This document shows, one piece after another, positions 9,312-19,547 of a DNA stretch of 64,000 bases; the stretch's first letter is position 1; every line of letters starts with the position of its first letter. The stretch is from positions 124,001 to 188,000 of the forward strand of contig JAJPKP010000021.1 of the NCBI GenBank assembly GCA_021323675.1. Reading direction: 5' to 3'. The notes below the pieces were generated by a model that worked only from the letters and a program-made list of their open reading frames with translations, had not been told where the DNA came from and made no database searches. The DNA is from Pseudomonadota bacterium. GTDB lineage: Bacteria > Desulfobacterota > Binatia > Binatales > Binataceae. The position numbers and the translations under genes were made by a program.

Positions 9312-10508
9312 ATGGCATCGCAGGCACAGGCAATCTCGTTGTCGCACTATTCCCGGCGCGCACCCGCGGGCGGTGGCCGCGTCGTCGCGATCGACTACCT
9401 GCGAACCTTCGTCATCGTGCTCGTCCTGGTGCATCACTCGGTTCTCGCGTACGTGAGCTTCGGGCACTTCGACCGGGTCCACTATCTGTGGTCAACCGCG
9501 CCGATCGTGGACAGCGGCCGATGGCGAGGGTTCGACCCGATCGTCGCGGTCAACGACATCTTTTTCATGTCGTTGATGTTCTTCGTATCGGGGTTCTTTG
9601 TATGGCCGAGCCTGAATCGTAAGGGGACCGTGGCCTTCCTGCGCGATCGAGCGCTTCGTCTGGGCGTGCCTTTCGCGCTGGCGGTCACGTTTCTGATGCC
9701 GCTTGCCTTCTATCCGTCGTTTCGCATGACCGGCGCCGATCCAGGCTACTTCGCCTTTTGGCGCGACACGATCCTGGCCGGTCCGTGGCCGGCGGGTCCG
9801 TCGTGGTTCGTTTCGGCTCTGCTCGGGTTCGATTGCGTGGCCGCCGCGATTTACCTCGCAGCACCCCGACTGGGTATCGCGATCCGCAATCGGGCCTCGG
9901 CCGTTTTCGTTTATCCGATAGTTTTCTTTGCGGCGCTGATAGCAGTATCGGGGGCGGCGTATGTCCCGATGCTGCTTCGGTTCGGCGTGCTGTATTGGTT
10001 TGCAGTCGGACCGATCGCAATCCAGGCGAGCCGCGCGCTGCATTACCTGGCCTATTTCCTTGCCGGCGTGGCGCTCGGCGTCTATGGACTAGAAGCCAGC
10101 GCGTTCGCATCGGGAGGCAGGCTTGCGCGCACCTGGTGGCTGTGGGCGGTTGTGGCCGTAATCTCGGCTGTGGCCTTTCTCAGGGTGATCATCCGGCAAT
10201 GGCCGCCGCCTCCGATGCCATATGCGGGCGTATTCGTTGCGGCGAGCGCGGCGATCAGCCTGGCGTGGATGGCGGTGTTTCTGCGCTTTGTGAATGGGCG
10301 TTTTCCGATTCTTGAAAGCCTCAACGACAATTCCTACGGCATCTACCTGGTCCACTATCCGTACGTGACCTGGATGCAATATGCGCTGCTGCAGGCGCAT
10401 CTTTCGCCGATCGCAAAAGGGCTGCTCGTCTTTGCCGGCGCGTTGGCGCTGAGCTGGGGATCGGTGGCCGCGCTTCGGCGAATACCGGCGGTGGCGCGAG
10501 TAGTTTAA
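9312..10508 (+). CDS. Membrane acyltransferase family 3 (OafA/OpgC-like)
   Basis: The 398-aa protein is very hydrophobic with about ten membrane segments. It begins with the family hallmark VVAIDYLRTFVIVLVLVHHS, whose paired His residues are the proposed acyl-transfer site. The C-terminal part carries NDNSYGIYLVHYPYV, also typical of acyltransferase_3. Such enzymes O-acetylate or O-acylate sugars, lipids or natural products. Its placement between two P450 genes suggests acylation of a hydroxyl introduced by a P450, but this is inference. No strong ribosome site precedes the ATG. Confidence 0.88.
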   Translation: MASQAQAISLSHYSRRAPAGGGRVVAIDYLRTFVIVLVLVHHSVLAYVSFGHFDRVHYLWSTAPIVDSGRWRGFDPIVAVNDIFFMSLMFFVSGFFVWPSLNRKGTVAFLRDRALRLGVPFALAVTFLMPLAFYPSFRMTGADPGYFAFWRDTILAGPWPAGPSWFVSALLGFDCVAAAIYLAAPRLGIAIRNRASAVFVYPIVFFAALIAVSGAAYVPMLLRFGVLYWFAVGPIAIQASRALHYLAYFLAGVALGVYGLEASAFASGGRLARTWWLWAVVAVISAVAFLRVIIRQWPPPPMPYAGVFVAASAAISLAWMAVFLRFVNGRFPILESLNDNSYGIYLVHYPYVTWMQYALLQAHLSPIAKGLLVFAGALALSWGSVAALRRIPAVARVV

Positions 10509-10540
10509 CCGGCGAAGGAGTACAGGAGCGAAGCATCAAA

Positions 10541-11746
10541 ATGGAAGCTCAGGCGGTATCTATCAGTTTTAATCCTTGGGACCGATCGTTTCGCGACAAC
10601 CCTTACCCGCATTACCGCGTTCTGCTGGAGGGCTCGCCGCGCAAAATCGAATTGTTCGGCACGCCGTTCGTAATCGCGGCGCGGTATGCGGATGTGGTCG
10701 CGATCCTTCGCGATTACGTCCGGTTTTCAAGCGTGCAGAAGCTCAGCCCCGAGGTTCGCGAAAAGGGCATCTTTCGCGGCGCGGCGACGGTGCTGTTCTC
10801 GGACCCTCCGGTGCAGACGCGCCTGCGCCGGCTGATCTCGCGCGATTTCACGCCGCGGCGAATTCGCGCCATGGAACCGCGTATCCGGGAGATCACGACC
10901 ATGCTGCTCGATCAGATCGAGCGCAAAGGCACTTTCGACGTGATGGAGGATCTGGCCAACGCGCTGCCGGTGATGGTGATCGCGGAGATGCTGGGCGTTC
11001 CTCCGGAAAACTACCAGACCTTCAAGCACTGGTCCGATTTCATCGTGGCGCGCGGCAATACTCTGCCCGGACAGCCGGTCCCCGATGACGTGGTCAAGGT
11101 GATCGACGAGTTGCGCGGATACTTTACCCGCGAAATCGAGAAACGGCGCGTCAACCCCGGCCCCGACCTGATCAGCGCCCTGGTGGCGGCCCATGACGAC
11201 AACGAGGCGATGACCGCCAACGAACTGCTCGCCTTCGTCATCCTGCTGCTGCTCGCCGGCAACGAAACGACGACCAATCTGATCGGCAACGGGATGCTGG
11301 CGCTCGGACGAAATCCCGATCAGATGGACCTGCTGCGGCGCAACCCGGAACTCACCGCGCGCGCAATCGAGGAGATGCTGCGTTACGACGGTCCGGTGCA
11401 GGCAACCTCGCGCCGCGTCACGGCCGACTGCGAAATCGGCGGAACGGAGATTCCCGCGGGAGCGGAATGCTTCGTCCTGCTGGCGGCGGCGAATCGCGAC
11501 CCGGCGCAATTTCCCGACCCCGAGCGCTTCGACATCACGCGCGAGCCGCGCGACCACGTCGCATTTGGCGATGGTATCCACTTCTGTATCGGCGCTCCGC
11601 TGGCGCGACTGGAGGGAGCGATCGCGATCGGGGAGACGCTGCGGCGCTTCCCTAATCTCCGAATCGAAGACCCGTCGGCGCCCCTCGCATACAAAGGGTC
11701 GTACTTTCTGCGCGGTCTCGACTCGCTCAAAATGGCGCTCGATTGA
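10541..11746 (+). CDS. Cytochrome P450 (second of two)
   Basis: A 401-aa paralogue of the P450 at 7964-9184. It has LLAGNETTTNLIGN in helix I, EEMLRYDGP in helix K and FGDGIHFCIGAP with the axial Cys at residue 349. The main divergence between the copies is in the substrate-recognition regions around residues 60-80 and 165-185, consistent with different substrates. AGGAG lies 12 bases before the ATG. The stop codon is followed after 35 bases by the MFS transporter, suggesting one transcript from the acyltransferase onward. Confidence 0.95.
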   Translation: MEAQAVSISFNPWDRSFRDNPYPHYRVLLEGSPRKIELFGTPFVIAARYADVVAILRDYVRFSSVQKLSPEVREKGIFRGAATVLFSDPPVQTRLRRLISRDFTPRRIRAMEPRIREITTMLLDQIERKGTFDVMEDLANALPVMVIAEMLGVPPENYQTFKHWSDFIVARGNTLPGQPVPDDVVKVIDELRGYFTREIEKRRVNPGPDLISALVAAHDDNEAMTANELLAFVILLLLAGNETTTNLIGNGMLALGRNPDQMDLLRRNPELTARAIEEMLRYDGPVQATSRRVTADCEIGGTEIPAGAECFVLLAAANRDPAQFPDPERFDITREPRDHVAFGDGIHFCIGAPLARLEGAIAIGETLRRFPNLRIEDPSAPLAYKGSYFLRGLDSLKMALD

Positions 11747-11781
11747 GTCGCGAGCGGCAGACCGAAGGGTCCACCGATTTT

Positions 11782-13098
11782 ATGAGCGAAGCATTGACGG
11801 CGCCGGTCTCCATCTCACGCGACGACGAACGCTGGAGCATCCACTTCGGGCTGTTTGGGCGCACGCCTGAGTTCACGCGGCGGCAATGGCGCGTCTTTTC
11901 GATCGCGATCACGGCGGGATTTTTCGATCAATACGACCGCGCGCTGATAAGCCTCGCGCTCAAACAAATCCAGCAGGGTCTCAGAATTGCCGAATCGCAC
12001 CTCGGCATCATGGCTTCGCTGATCAAACTCGGGTACCTGCTTTCGTTTCTCATAACGCCGCTCGCTGACGTGTTCGGACGCCGCCGCCTGCTCCTTTACA
12101 CGATTGTCGGCTACACGCTCTTCACGGGATTGAGCGCGATCGCACCTGACGAACGCGTCTTTATTCTGTTCCAGGTGCTTGCGCGCGCGTTCGCGGGAGC
12201 CGAAGGAACGATTGCGCTGGTAATTCTGGTGGAAGAGGTCGATGCGGGGGTGCGGGGATGGACGATCGGACTGCTGGGAGCGCTGAGTTCGGTGGGATAC
12301 GGAATCGCGGCGCTGGCGTTCGGCCTGATCAACGTGGTGCCGTACGGATGGCGCGGGTTGTACGCGCTCGCGCTAATCCCGCTGGTGGTGATAATCCCGC
12401 TGCGCCGCGCCCTGCCGGAGAGCCACCGCTTCGAGGAAACCGCGCACACGCCGCGCCATCCCTCCCGCGTCCTCCAGCCGGTGGTTGCATTGTTCCGGGC
12501 CTATCCCGGCCGGCTCGCGATGCTTATCGCGGTTACGTTTCTCGCCAACATGGGCGGCAATGCAGCGGGCTTTTTCTTCCCGCTCTACCTGCAGAACGTT
12601 CACGGCTATTCGCCGGGCAATGTAACCACGCTGTTCTTCGTCGGCGGCGGCGTCGGAATCATGGGCAACATCATCGTCGGCCGCCTGAGCGATCGGTTCG
12701 GGCGGCGGCAGATGGGGTCGCTGTGCTTTCTGCTTGCGCCCCTGACGACGGTTTGGATCTACAGGGCGGCGGGCAGCGGCGTCATCCCCGCCTGGGTGCT
12801 GGAGTTGTTCTTTGACACCGCATCGAGCACAATTTTCTCAGCATACGGCGCGGAGCTTTTTCCGACTTCGCATCGGTCGACGGCGGGCAGCGCCCTCGCG
12901 GTCGCCGGCACCACGGGCGGCGCGGTGGGGTTTCTGCTCGAGGGCCTGCTTTATCGCTATACGCATTCGCATTGGACCGCGATCACCTATCTGACAGTGT
13001 TCTGGATGATGGCGCCGTTGATCATGTTTTTCGGATTCCCGGAGACCGCGGGTCGCGAACTGGAAACGATCTCGCCGGAAACCGAAGCGGCAGGCTGA
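11782..13098 (+). CDS. MFS transporter (sugar/metabolite porter type)
   Basis: A 12-segment major facilitator. After transmembrane helix 2 the signature DVFGRRRLLLYT is present, with its repeat after helix 8, GRLSDRFGRRQMG. The soluble N-terminus of about 45 residues precedes helix 1. I start it at the ATG at 11782 (438 aa); a TTG at 11743 overlapping the P450 stop is possible but less likely. Position after the P450s suggests uptake of the substrate or export of the product. The family includes proton-coupled porters. Confidence 0.9.
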   Translation: MSEALTAPVSISRDDERWSIHFGLFGRTPEFTRRQWRVFSIAITAGFFDQYDRALISLALKQIQQGLRIAESHLGIMASLIKLGYLLSFLITPLADVFGRRRLLLYTIVGYTLFTGLSAIAPDERVFILFQVLARAFAGAEGTIALVILVEEVDAGVRGWTIGLLGALSSVGYGIAALAFGLINVVPYGWRGLYALALIPLVVIIPLRRALPESHRFEETAHTPRHPSRVLQPVVALFRAYPGRLAMLIAVTFLANMGGNAAGFFFPLYLQNVHGYSPGNVTTLFFVGGGVGIMGNIIVGRLSDRFGRRQMGSLCFLLAPLTTVWIYRAAGSGVIPAWVLELFFDTASSTIFSAYGAELFPTSHRSTAGSALAVAGTTGGAVGFLLEGLLYRYTHSHWTAITYLTVFWMMAPLIMFFGFPETAGRELETISPETEAAG

Positions 13099-13108
13099 CC
13101 GAACCCTG

Positions 13109-13591
13109 ATGAAGCTGAACGCGCGCGAACCAACGAGGCGGTGGTCGCTCTTTTTCGCGATCGCGCTGGCGATCCTTCTGTCCGCCGCCTGCACGCCCGC
13201 TCCGCGCATCGAGATCGTCGCGCCCGACGGCCATCGGCGCGCCGCCGTCAAAGTTGAAATCGCCGACACGCCGAGCGCGCGGGAAACCGGCCTGATGTAC
13301 CGGGACCGGCTCTCAAGCGACGCCGGCATGATTTTCGTCTTCAAGGCGCCCGACCAACTAAGCTTCTGGATGAAGAACACGAAGATTCCCCTCGACATGA
13401 TCTTCGCGGATGGCGGCGGGCGCGTGGTGGGAATAGTGGCGAACGCCGAGCCCTACTCGGAGACCCCGCGCGGCGTCGGCGCGGATTCGCAGTACGTGCT
13501 GGAGGTCAACGGCGGCTTTGCCGCAAGCCATCATATCGAGCCCGGCGACCGCATGGTCTTTATCGGTTTCGCGCCGCACGCCCGGAACTGA
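13109..13591 (+). CDS. DUF192 family lipoprotein
   Basis: A 160-aa protein with a signal peptide ending in a lipobox LLSAAC (lipidated Cys about residue 30), followed by a DUF192 domain. Its typical phrases are visible: ARETGLMYRDRL, GMIFVF, FWMKNTKIPLDMIF and YVLEVNGG. DUF192 proteins are small exported beta-rich proteins of unknown function. The gene begins ten bases after the MFS stop, so it is probably the last gene of that operon. Confidence 0.88.
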   Translation: MKLNAREPTRRWSLFFAIALAILLSAACTPAPRIEIVAPDGHRRAAVKVEIADTPSARETGLMYRDRLSSDAGMIFVFKAPDQLSFWMKNTKIPLDMIFADGGGRVVGIVANAEPYSETPRGVGADSQYVLEVNGGFAASHHIEPGDRMVFIGFAPHARN

Positions 13592-13596
13592 GGCAA

Positions 13597-13658
13597 GGCC
13601 GAGTCCTCAATCGATCTGAGGCCGCGCGACGTCCTGTCGCGCCAGGCTGCGCTCGGCC
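13597..13658 (+). other. Possible three-way-junction RNA structure
   Basis: A 7-bp outer stem (GGCCGAG 13597-13603 with CTCGGCC 13652-13658) encloses two hairpins: 13605-13609 with 13617-13621 and 13624-13630 with 13636-13642. It starts six bases after the DUF192 stop. No T tract follows. It may be a terminator-like fold or chance pairing in GC-rich sequence. Confidence 0.3.
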
Positions 13659-13764
13659 CGCGTACCTTTAACGGCAATTGAACATACGGTATCTATTTGC
13701 GGCGGCTTGCGTTGCGCGGCCGGGTCCTCGCGCCGTATCATCATCTTTTGCCCGGAATTGAAGC

Positions 13765-15309
13765 ATGGGACTAAAGGAAAATATCGAACGTATCCAGGAA
13801 CTGTCGCGCCAGGCCGAGCTGGGTGGCGGCGAAGACCGGCTTAAAAAACAACGCCAGAACGGCAGAATGACGGCGCGTGAGCGAATCGAGTTTTTGCTCG
13901 ACCGCGGCTCTTTCGTTGAACTCGACAAATTCAAGACTCATCGGATCGCCGATTTCGATGTGAAGAAAATCCCCGGCGACGGCGTGGTGACCGGCTACGG
14001 CACCATCGACGGCCGCCGCGTATGCGTGTTTTCGCAGGACTTTACGGTTTTCGGCGGAAGCTTGTCCGGCGCCTATGCGGAGAAAATCTGCAAGGTGATG
14101 GATCTGGCCGCGAAGACCGGATGTCCGGTGATCGGCCTGAACGACGGAGCGGGCGCCCGAATCCAGGAAGGTGTCGTCTCACTCGCGGGCTACGCGGAAA
14201 TTTTCCTGCGCAATGTGCTCGCCTCGGGCGTAGTGCCGCAAATCTCGGTGATCATGGGACCGGCCGCCGGCGGCGCCGTGTATTCGCCCGCGATGACCGA
14301 CTTTATCGTGATGGTGCGCGACACCTCGTATATGTTCATCACCGGCCCCGACGTGATTAAGGCGGCCACGCACGAAGACGTCACGATGCAGGAGCTGGGC
14401 GGCGCCGACACCCATTCGCAGAGGTCCGGCGTATGCCACCTCGAGGCCGACGACGACCAGGGCGCGCTTCTGCTGGTGCGCGAGATGCTCTCCTACATGC
14501 CGTCGAACAACGTGGACGATCCGCCCTTCGTTGCGACGAGCGACGATACGGAGCGGCGCGACGCGGAGCTGGACGCGATCGTGCCGGAAAATCCCAACAA
14601 GCCTTATGACATGGGCGAGATCATTCGGCGCGTGGTTGATGAGGGCCATTTCCTGGAAATCCAGAAGGACTTCGGCCGCAACATCCTGATCGGATTCGCG
14701 CGCCTGGGCGGCTACTCGGTCGGGGTGGTGGCGAACCAGCCCGCCTATCTTGCCGGCGCGCTGGATATCGACGGATCGGTCAAGGCGGCTCGCTTCGTTC
14801 GCTTTTGCGACGCGTTCAATATCCCGATTGTGACCTTCGTCGATGTTCCCGGGTTTCTGCCGGGTACCGAGCAGGAGTTCGGCGGGATCATCCGCCACGG
14901 CGCCAAGCTGTTGTATGCCTACTGCGAAGCCACGGTCCCCAAGGTGACGGTGATAACGCGCAAGGCTTACGGCGGAGCCTACGACGTGATGTCCTCGAAG
15001 CATATCCGGGGAGATTTGAATTTCGCCTACCCGACGGCGGAAATCGCGGTGATGGGTCCCGAGCAGGCGATCAATATCCTGTTCCGCAGCGAAATCGCGA
15101 ACGCGAAGGACGTGGCGGTGGAACGCGCGCGGCTGGCCGACGACTATCGGCGCAAGTTTGCCAACCCGTTCAAGGCGGCCGAACTCGGCTATGTGGACGA
15201 GGTAATCATGCCGCGCGACACGCGCCCGCGCCTGATTTCCGCGCTCAAGGCTCTCGAGAACAAGCGCGACAAGAATCCTCCGCGCAAGCACGGGAACATT
15301 CCGCTGTGA
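13765..15309 (+). CDS. pccB: Propionyl-CoA carboxylase beta (carboxyltransferase) subunit
   Basis: Carboxyltransferase of a biotin-dependent acyl-CoA carboxylase (514 aa, both CT lobes). Oxyanion-forming segments include [19 protein letters not shown] and, in the second half, [10 protein letters not shown] with [13 protein letters not shown]. The Asp of GGAYDVM (residue 407) aligns, as far as I recall, with the PccB residue associated with propionyl-CoA preference. It transfers carboxyl from carboxybiotin to the acyl-CoA in the cytoplasm. It heads a tight cluster with the biotin carboxylase, biotin carrier and methylmalonyl-CoA mutase, which supports propionyl-CoA as substrate. The ribosome site is weak. 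Confidence 0.92.
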   Translation: MGLKENIERIQELSRQAELGGGEDRLKKQRQNGRMTARERIEFLLDRGSFVELDKFKTHRIADFDVKKIPGDGVVTGYGTIDGRRVCVFSQDFTVFGGSLSGAYAEKICKVMDLAAKTGCPVIGLNDGAGARIQEGVVSLAGYAEIFLRNVLASGVVPQISVIMGPAAGGAVYSPAMTDFIVMVRDTSYMFITGPDVIKAATHEDVTMQELGGADTHSQRSGVCHLEADDDQGALLLVREMLSYMPSNNVDDPPFVATSDDTERRDAELDAIVPENPNKPYDMGEIIRRVVDEGHFLEIQKDFGRNILIGFARLGGYSVGVVANQPAYLAGALDIDGSVKAARFVRFCDAFNIPIVTFVDVPGFLPGTEQEFGGIIRHGAKLLYAYCEATVPKVTVITRKAYGGAYDVMSSKHIRGDLNFAYPTAEIAVMGPEQAINILFRSEIANAKDVAVERARLADDYRRKFANPFKAAELGYVDEVIMPRDTRPRLISALKALENKRDKNPPRKHGNIPL

Positions 15310-15424
15310 CCGACGGGTTTGCAGGGGCCTGCGATCGCGAAATCGCCGCGGACAGGAGAGCCGGTCGCAGGACCCTCGGAAGTTCCGAAGGAGGAAATTC
15401 GAGGACAGCAGTTCCGGAGAACAG

Positions 15425-16939
15425 ATGTTTAAGCGAATCCTGATTGCCAACCGCGGCGAAATTGCGGTGCGCGTCATCCGCGCCTGCCGCGACCTCGGTA
15501 TCGAGTCGGTCGCGGTCTATTCCGACGCCGATCGCGCCGCGCTTCATGTGCGCGAAGCCGATCACGCCGTCCACGTCGGTCCCGCGCCGGCGGCCGAGAG
15601 CTACCTGAAAATCGATCGAATCCTGGATGCCGCAAAACGAACCGGCGCCGACGCGATCCATCCGGGTTACGGGTTCTTTTCGGAAAACGCGGCCTTCGCG
15701 CGCGCGGTTGAAGATGCCGGTATTGTCTGGATCGGTCCGCCTCCCGAAGCGATCGAAAGGATGGGCGACAAGGTCGAGGCGCGCAAGCTGATGGCCGCGG
15801 CCGGCGTGCCGGTGGTCCCCGGCTCTCCCGGAACGCTCGAGACCGAAAGCGAAGTGCGCTCGATCGCCAAAAAGATCGGCTTTCCGATCATGATCAAAGC
15901 CGCGGCGGGAGGCGGCGGCAAAGGGCTGCGCCTGGTCGAGAACGACAAGGATCTCGCCTCGGTCGTGCGTACGGTGTCGAGCGAAGCGAAATCATCCTTC
16001 GGCGACGGCCGCTTTTACGTCGAGAAGTTCGTGCGCAATCCTCGCCACATCGAGATACAGGTGCTGGCGGACCGCAAGGGCAACACGGTTCACGTGTTCG
16101 AGCGCGAATGCTCGATTCAGCGGCGCAATCAGAAAGTGATCGAGGAATCGCCCTCGCCGTTCGTCACGCCCGAGATGCGGGCGCGGATGGGCGAGGTCGC
16201 GGTCCGCGCGGCCAGGGCGGTCAAGTATTACAGCGCCGGCACCATCGAGTTTCTTGCCGACGCCGATCACAATTTCTACTTCCTTGAAATGAACACCCGC
16301 ATCCAGGTCGAGCATCCGGTCACCGAGATGGTTACCGGCCTGGATTTGGTGCGGACTCAGATCGAAATTGCCGCGGGCGAGACGCTGCCGTTCAAGCAGC
16401 ACGACATCGAGCAGCGCGGATGGGCGATCGAATGCCGCATCTATGCCGAGGACCCTGCCGCGGGCTTCGTTCCCGCGCCGGGCAGGATCGAGACCCTGCG
16501 TTTTCCCGACGGACCCGGTATCCGCAACGATGCCGGCGTATATCCGGGCGCCGAGGTCCCGATCTACTACGACCCGATGATCTCGAAGCTGGCGGCATGG
16601 GGCTCGGATCGGGCGCAGGCGATCGACCGGATGCGCCGTGCGCTCGGCGAATTCATCATCTCCGGCGATCTGACCACCAACCTGGCGTTCCATCGCTGGA
16701 TCATGAACCATCCGGACTACCTGGCCGGCAACTTCGATACCGGTTTTATCGGGCGCGAATATCGTCCAGGCCCGTCGCATGAGAAGGACGCCGACCATGA
16801 GCGGATGGCGGCGATGCTTCTGGCGGCGATGGCGGCGCAGCGCGGCGCGGGCGGCACGAACGGAAAAGCTCCCGCCGCCCCGGCGCGCGAGCGTTCCGCG
16901 TGGCGCACGCTCGGCCGAATCGACATGTTGAGGAGATAG
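15425..16939 (+). CDS. pccA: Biotin carboxylase subunit of the acyl-CoA carboxylase
   Basis: ATP-grasp biotin carboxylase (504 aa), carboxylating carrier-bound biotin with ATP and bicarbonate. It opens with FKRILIANRGEIAVRVIRAC. The glycine-rich ATP loop is KAAAGGGGKGLRLVE, and catalytic motifs ERECSIQRRNQKVIEE and EMNTRIQVEHPVTE are intact. The C-terminal tail of about 50 residues beyond the catalytic core is Ala-rich. The protein ends without a biotinyl domain; that domain is the next gene, so this is a split PccA. GGAG lies five bases before the ATG. Confidence 0.92.
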   Translation: MFKRILIANRGEIAVRVIRACRDLGIESVAVYSDADRAALHVREADHAVHVGPAPAAESYLKIDRILDAAKRTGADAIHPGYGFFSENAAFARAVEDAGIVWIGPPPEAIERMGDKVEARKLMAAAGVPVVPGSPGTLETESEVRSIAKKIGFPIMIKAAAGGGGKGLRLVENDKDLASVVRTVSSEAKSSFGDGRFYVEKFVRNPRHIEIQVLADRKGNTVHVFERECSIQRRNQKVIEESPSPFVTPEMRARMGEVAVRAARAVKYYSAGTIEFLADADHNFYFLEMNTRIQVEHPVTEMVTGLDLVRTQIEIAAGETLPFKQHDIEQRGWAIECRIYAEDPAAGFVPAPGRIETLRFPDGPGIRNDAGVYPGAEVPIYYDPMISKLAAWGSDRAQAIDRMRRALGEFIISGDLTTNLAFHRWIMNHPDYLAGNFDTGFIGREYRPGPSHEKDADHERMAAMLLAAMAAQRGAGGTNGKAPAAPARERSAWRTLGRIDMLRR

Positions 16940-16948
16940 CAAGCCGCG

Positions 16949-17452
16949 ATGCGTTACGTCGCAACCATCGAGGGAGCGGAGCACGAAGTCGAAGTCGAGG
17001 AGCTCTCGGCTGACACCTACGCGATCCGCTTCGGCGATCAGAGTTTTGAAGCCGACCTGCGCCGGGTGGGACCCGCCTCGGTATCAATTATCGTCAATAA
17101 CCGTTCGTTCGATTTCGACCTGGCCCGCGAGGGCGACGAGATCGTGGTCGCATCGCGGACCGGCGCCACCCGGCTGACTTTGGTGGACGCGTCGCGCCAC
17201 GCGATGCGCGCGCGCAGGGCGCCGCGCGAGGTCAGCGGGCGAGTCGAGATCAAGGCCGCGATGCCGGGCCGCGTGGTGAACGTGCTGGTGGCGGCCGGCG
17301 ACGAGGTCACGGCCGATCAGGGCGTTATCATCGTCGAAGCGATGAAGATGGAGAACGAGCTCAAAAGCCCCAAGGCTGGTAAGGTGACTGAGGTGAAGGT
17401 GGTGGCGGGCCAGACGGTGGAAAAGGGCGAATTGCTGCTGGTAATCGAGTAG
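16949..17452 (+). CDS. Biotin carboxyl carrier protein of the acyl-CoA carboxylase
   Basis: A 167-aa protein with a C-terminal biotinyl domain (residues 98-167) bearing EAMKMEN, the biotinylated Lys being residue 133. The N-terminal 90 residues form a beta-rich segment that resembles the linker/BT region of PccA. It therefore looks like the detached second half of a propionyl-CoA carboxylase alpha chain. It follows the biotin carboxylase stop by nine bases and precedes the mutase by five, so all are one operon. Confidence 0.92.
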   Translation: MRYVATIEGAEHEVEVEELSADTYAIRFGDQSFEADLRRVGPASVSIIVNNRSFDFDLAREGDEIVVASRTGATRLTLVDASRHAMRARRAPREVSGRVEIKAAMPGRVVNVLVAAGDEVTADQGVIIVEAMKMENELKSPKAGKVTEVKVVAGQTVEKGELLLVIE

Positions 17453-17457
17453 GCATC

Positions 17458-19134
<1,677 letters not shown>

Positions 19135-19213
19135 CCGCCACTGTCAGCGAGCGTTCCCGCGGCAGTGCAGGGAACCAATTGAGCCCGAGCGAATTGCGCG
19201 GTAGGCTCGTACT

Positions 19214-19519
19214 ATGGCGACGAAGATTCTCTACTGCTCGGCCTGAGGCTATAAACCCAGGGCAGCCAGTCTGGCTGCCTCACTTGAGAGCCGCTTTGGC
19301 GAAGCGACCGAAATTCAGGCCGGCTCGACCGGACAGTTCGACGTCTTGATCAACGATCAGCTCGTCTTCTCCAAAGCGAAGACCGGCCGCTTCCCTATCG
19401 AAGGCGAGGTCGAGGCGATCTTCGAAGCAATCCGCGACGGCAAGGAACCGCCCGCGCCGCCTGACGAACCGCGACCGTCAGGGATCGTAAGGCGCGTCCT
19501 CGACAAGCTGCGCAATTGA
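19214..19519 (+). CDS. SelW-like (Rdx family) selenoprotein with in-frame TGA
   Basis: Read with TGA at 19244-19246 as selenocysteine, this gives a 101-aa protein of the SelT/SelW/SelH (Rdx) thioredoxin-fold family. It begins MATKILYCSAUGYKPRA, with the redox motif CxxU at residues 8-11 right after the first beta strand. Later family hallmarks follow: GQFDVLINDQLVFSKAKTGR, then FPIEGEVEAIFEAI. An in-frame TAG at 19202 lies just upstream, so the ATG at 19214 is the start. The reading frame is open for 90 codons after the TGA and shows family sequence throughout, so this is not a pseudogene. Rdx proteins are thought to be thiol oxidoreductases. It lies 79 bases after the mutase gene. Confidence 0.9.
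19247..19281 (+). promoter_or_regulatory. Bacterial SECIS-like hairpin
   Basis: Immediately downstream of the in-frame TGA an 8-bp perfect stem (19261-19268 with 19272-19279) closes a three-base loop GTC starting with G at 19269. The loop G lies 22 bases after the TGA, within the spacing known for bacterial SECIS elements, whose loops carry a conserved G near the start. It lies inside the coding sequence, as bacterial SECIS elements do, and would bind SelB. Confidence 0.75.
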
Positions 19520-19547
19520 AATATCCCGGCTGCGCGAGCCCGAGACT

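Noticed and set aside
9262-9321. Repeated 11-mer GATGGCATCGC at 9262-9272 and 9311-9321
   Set aside because: Only two short copies with no flanking symmetry; likely chance in GC-rich sequence.
11743-11781. TTG start for the MFS transporter overlapping the P450 stop
   Set aside because: The ATG at 11782 gives a normal N-terminus and has a GAAGGG site upstream; the extension adds only non-conserved residues.
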